DNA of 6,092 bases, from positions 1 to 6,092 of the forward strand of contig CAKUHV010000096.1 of assembly GCA_934659445.1 (NCBI GenBank), read 5' to 3'. The notes beneath the pieces are model-generated. The model made no database searches. It was not told where the DNA came from and was given only the letters and a program-made list of their open reading frames with translations. A program made the position numbers and the translations under genes. Shown in pieces: positions 5,380 through 6,092 of this stretch (position 1 is the stretch's first letter; every line of letters starts with the position of its first letter). Source of the DNA: an uncultured Oscillospiraceae bacterium (GTDB taxonomy: Bacteria; Bacillota; Clostridia; Oscillospirales; Oscillospiraceae).

Positions 5380-6072
5380 ATGTCCTACTGTGTGAACTGC
5401 GGCGTTCAGCTGGACCCCGCCGCCAGGAAATGCCCCCTGTGCGGCACTCCGGCCTGGCGGCCCGACCCCGCCGCGCCGGACTATTTTCCCACCAAGCCGG
5501 CTCAGGTGCAGCCCGCCTCCAAGCGGGAGGCGGCTATCCTGCTCACCGCCATGCTGGCCAGCCTGTCCCTGTGCTGCGGACTGCTGAACCTGCTGCTGCC
5601 CGGGCAGCGGCCCTGGTGCCTGTATGTGTTCGGGGCGGCGGTGATGCTGTGGGTGTGGTTCGCCCTGCCCATGGCGGCGCGGCGGCTGCCGGTGTTCTTC
5701 CGGCTGACCGCCGATGTGGCCGCGGTGGGGCTGTATGTGTGGATGATCTCGGTGGACCTGAACGGCTGGGTCTGGTTCCGGGGGCTGGTGCTGCCCATGC
5801 TGGGCTGGGCCTGCGTGCTGGTGTTCCTGCTCAGCTTTCTGCTGCGGGGCGGGCGGCGGTCCCGGCTGGTCTCCATGATGCTGTGCATCGGGTCGGCCGG
5901 TCTGCTGGTGATGGGCATTGAGTTCTGTATGGATCTGTACTTCACCCATGTGTGGCGCCCGGGCTGGTCTCTGGTGGTGATGACGGCCTGCATCGGACTG
6001 GATATCCCCCTGTGTATCGTGCGGTGGAGCCCCTCCCTGCGGGAGGAGGCCCGGCGGCGGTTCGACCTGTAA
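5380..6072 (+). CDS. Zinc-ribbon membrane protein, probably DUF6320 family
   Basis: This 230-residue protein has an N-terminal zinc ribbon with Cys4, Cys7, Cys18 and Cys21 (CVNC and CPLC), then a proline-rich linker (about 24-46). About six hydrophobic segments follow, near 51-73, 79-99, 107-126, 133-154, 163-185 and 196-215, and the end is a short basic tail. It is therefore an integral membrane protein with a small, probably cytoplasmic, zinc-binding head. The layout matches what I recall of DUF6320, often found after alcohol-acetyltransferase-like genes in Clostridia. That link is from memory and was not searched. GAAGGAGA at 5365-5372 sits 7 bases before the ATG. It lies 42 bp after the acyltransferase with no terminator between, so the two are probably cotranscribed. 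It could anchor or supply substrate to that enzyme. No catalytic motif is visible, and the function is unknown. Confidence 0.8.
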   Translation: MSYCVNCGVQLDPAARKCPLCGTPAWRPDPAAPDYFPTKPAQVQPASKREAAILLTAMLASLSLCCGLLNLLLPGQRPWCLYVFGAAVMLWVWFALPMAARRLPVFFRLTADVAAVGLYVWMISVDLNGWVWFRGLVLPMLGWACVLVFLLSFLLRGGRRSRLVSMMLCIGSAGLLVMGIEFCMDLYFTHVWRPGWSLVVMTACIGLDIPLCIVRWSPSLREEARRRFDL

Positions 6073-6092
6073 TAAAACGGCCCTTCCCCGAT
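6070..6092 (+). other. Double stop and possible start of a terminator, cut by the window end
   Basis: The membrane protein gene ends in TAA at 6070-6072 followed by a second TAA in frame. The next bases, AAAACGGCCCTTCCCC, look like the left arm of a typical A-rich/GC-stem/T-rich terminator, but the other arm is outside the window. This is suggestive only. Confidence 0.3.

Noticed and set aside
3901..5949. 682-codon open frame on the minus strand
   Set aside because: It is antisense to the acyltransferase and membrane protein genes, has a low-complexity His/Gln/Gly/Pro-rich product typical of a GC-rich shadow frame, and matches no family. The plus-strand genes have motifs and ribosome-binding sites.
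5430..5993. Overlapping 163-codon frames on both strands inside the membrane protein gene
   Set aside because: They are Ala/Gly/Arg-rich or Ser/Arg-rich shadows without ribosome-binding sites. The frame at 5380 encodes a clear zinc ribbon and membrane segments.

Overview
The window looks like chromosomal DNA from a GC-rich member of the Clostridia, most likely an Oscillospiraceae gut anaerobe of the Flavonifractor/Lawsonibacter type. The clues are strong GGAGG ribosome-binding sites, a Firmicutes-type L10 leader with an attenuator, a Firmicutes-style EF-P, and a CD1247-type acidic zinc-ribbon protein beside efp. The taxon is inferred from gene content and base composition, not from a database match.

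The left half (1-2872, all + strand) is translation machinery. It holds the 3' end of rplA (L1), a GC-rich hairpin, and a near-consensus promoter. An L10-binding leader with an intrinsic attenuator follows, then rplJ (L10), rplL (L7/L12) and a very strong terminator. Next come a second near-consensus promoter, efp (elongation factor P), a 166-bp repeat-bearing spacer, and a small acidic protein with a four-cysteine zinc ribbon. L10 and L7/L12 form the ribosomal stalk that recruits translation GTPases, and EF-P relieves stalling at polyproline, so the block is functionally coherent. The usual rplL-rpoBC linkage is absent.

The right half (2873-6092) is accessory. A hairpin at 2883-2921 can terminate transcription from both sides, separating the zinc-ribbon gene from a minus-strand hormone-sensitive-lipase-family alpha/beta hydrolase (2928-3866). 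Across a 196-bp divergent promoter region, two plus-strand genes follow: a condensation-fold acyltransferase with an HxxxDG motif (4063-5337), and a zinc-ribbon protein with six predicted membrane segments (5380-6072). The promoter region contains a perfect TTTCCCGGGAAA palindrome and two further half-sites of the same sequence. Together these three genes look like a small ester-forming and ester-cleaving module with a membrane partner. Its substrate cannot be read from the sequence, and it is the best candidate here for an undescribed system.

The two most interesting regulatory observations are the L10 leader and the shared half-sites. In the leader, the extreme 5' segment can pair either with a local partner or with the terminator arm. 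The half-sites lie between the divergent hydrolase and acyltransferase genes.
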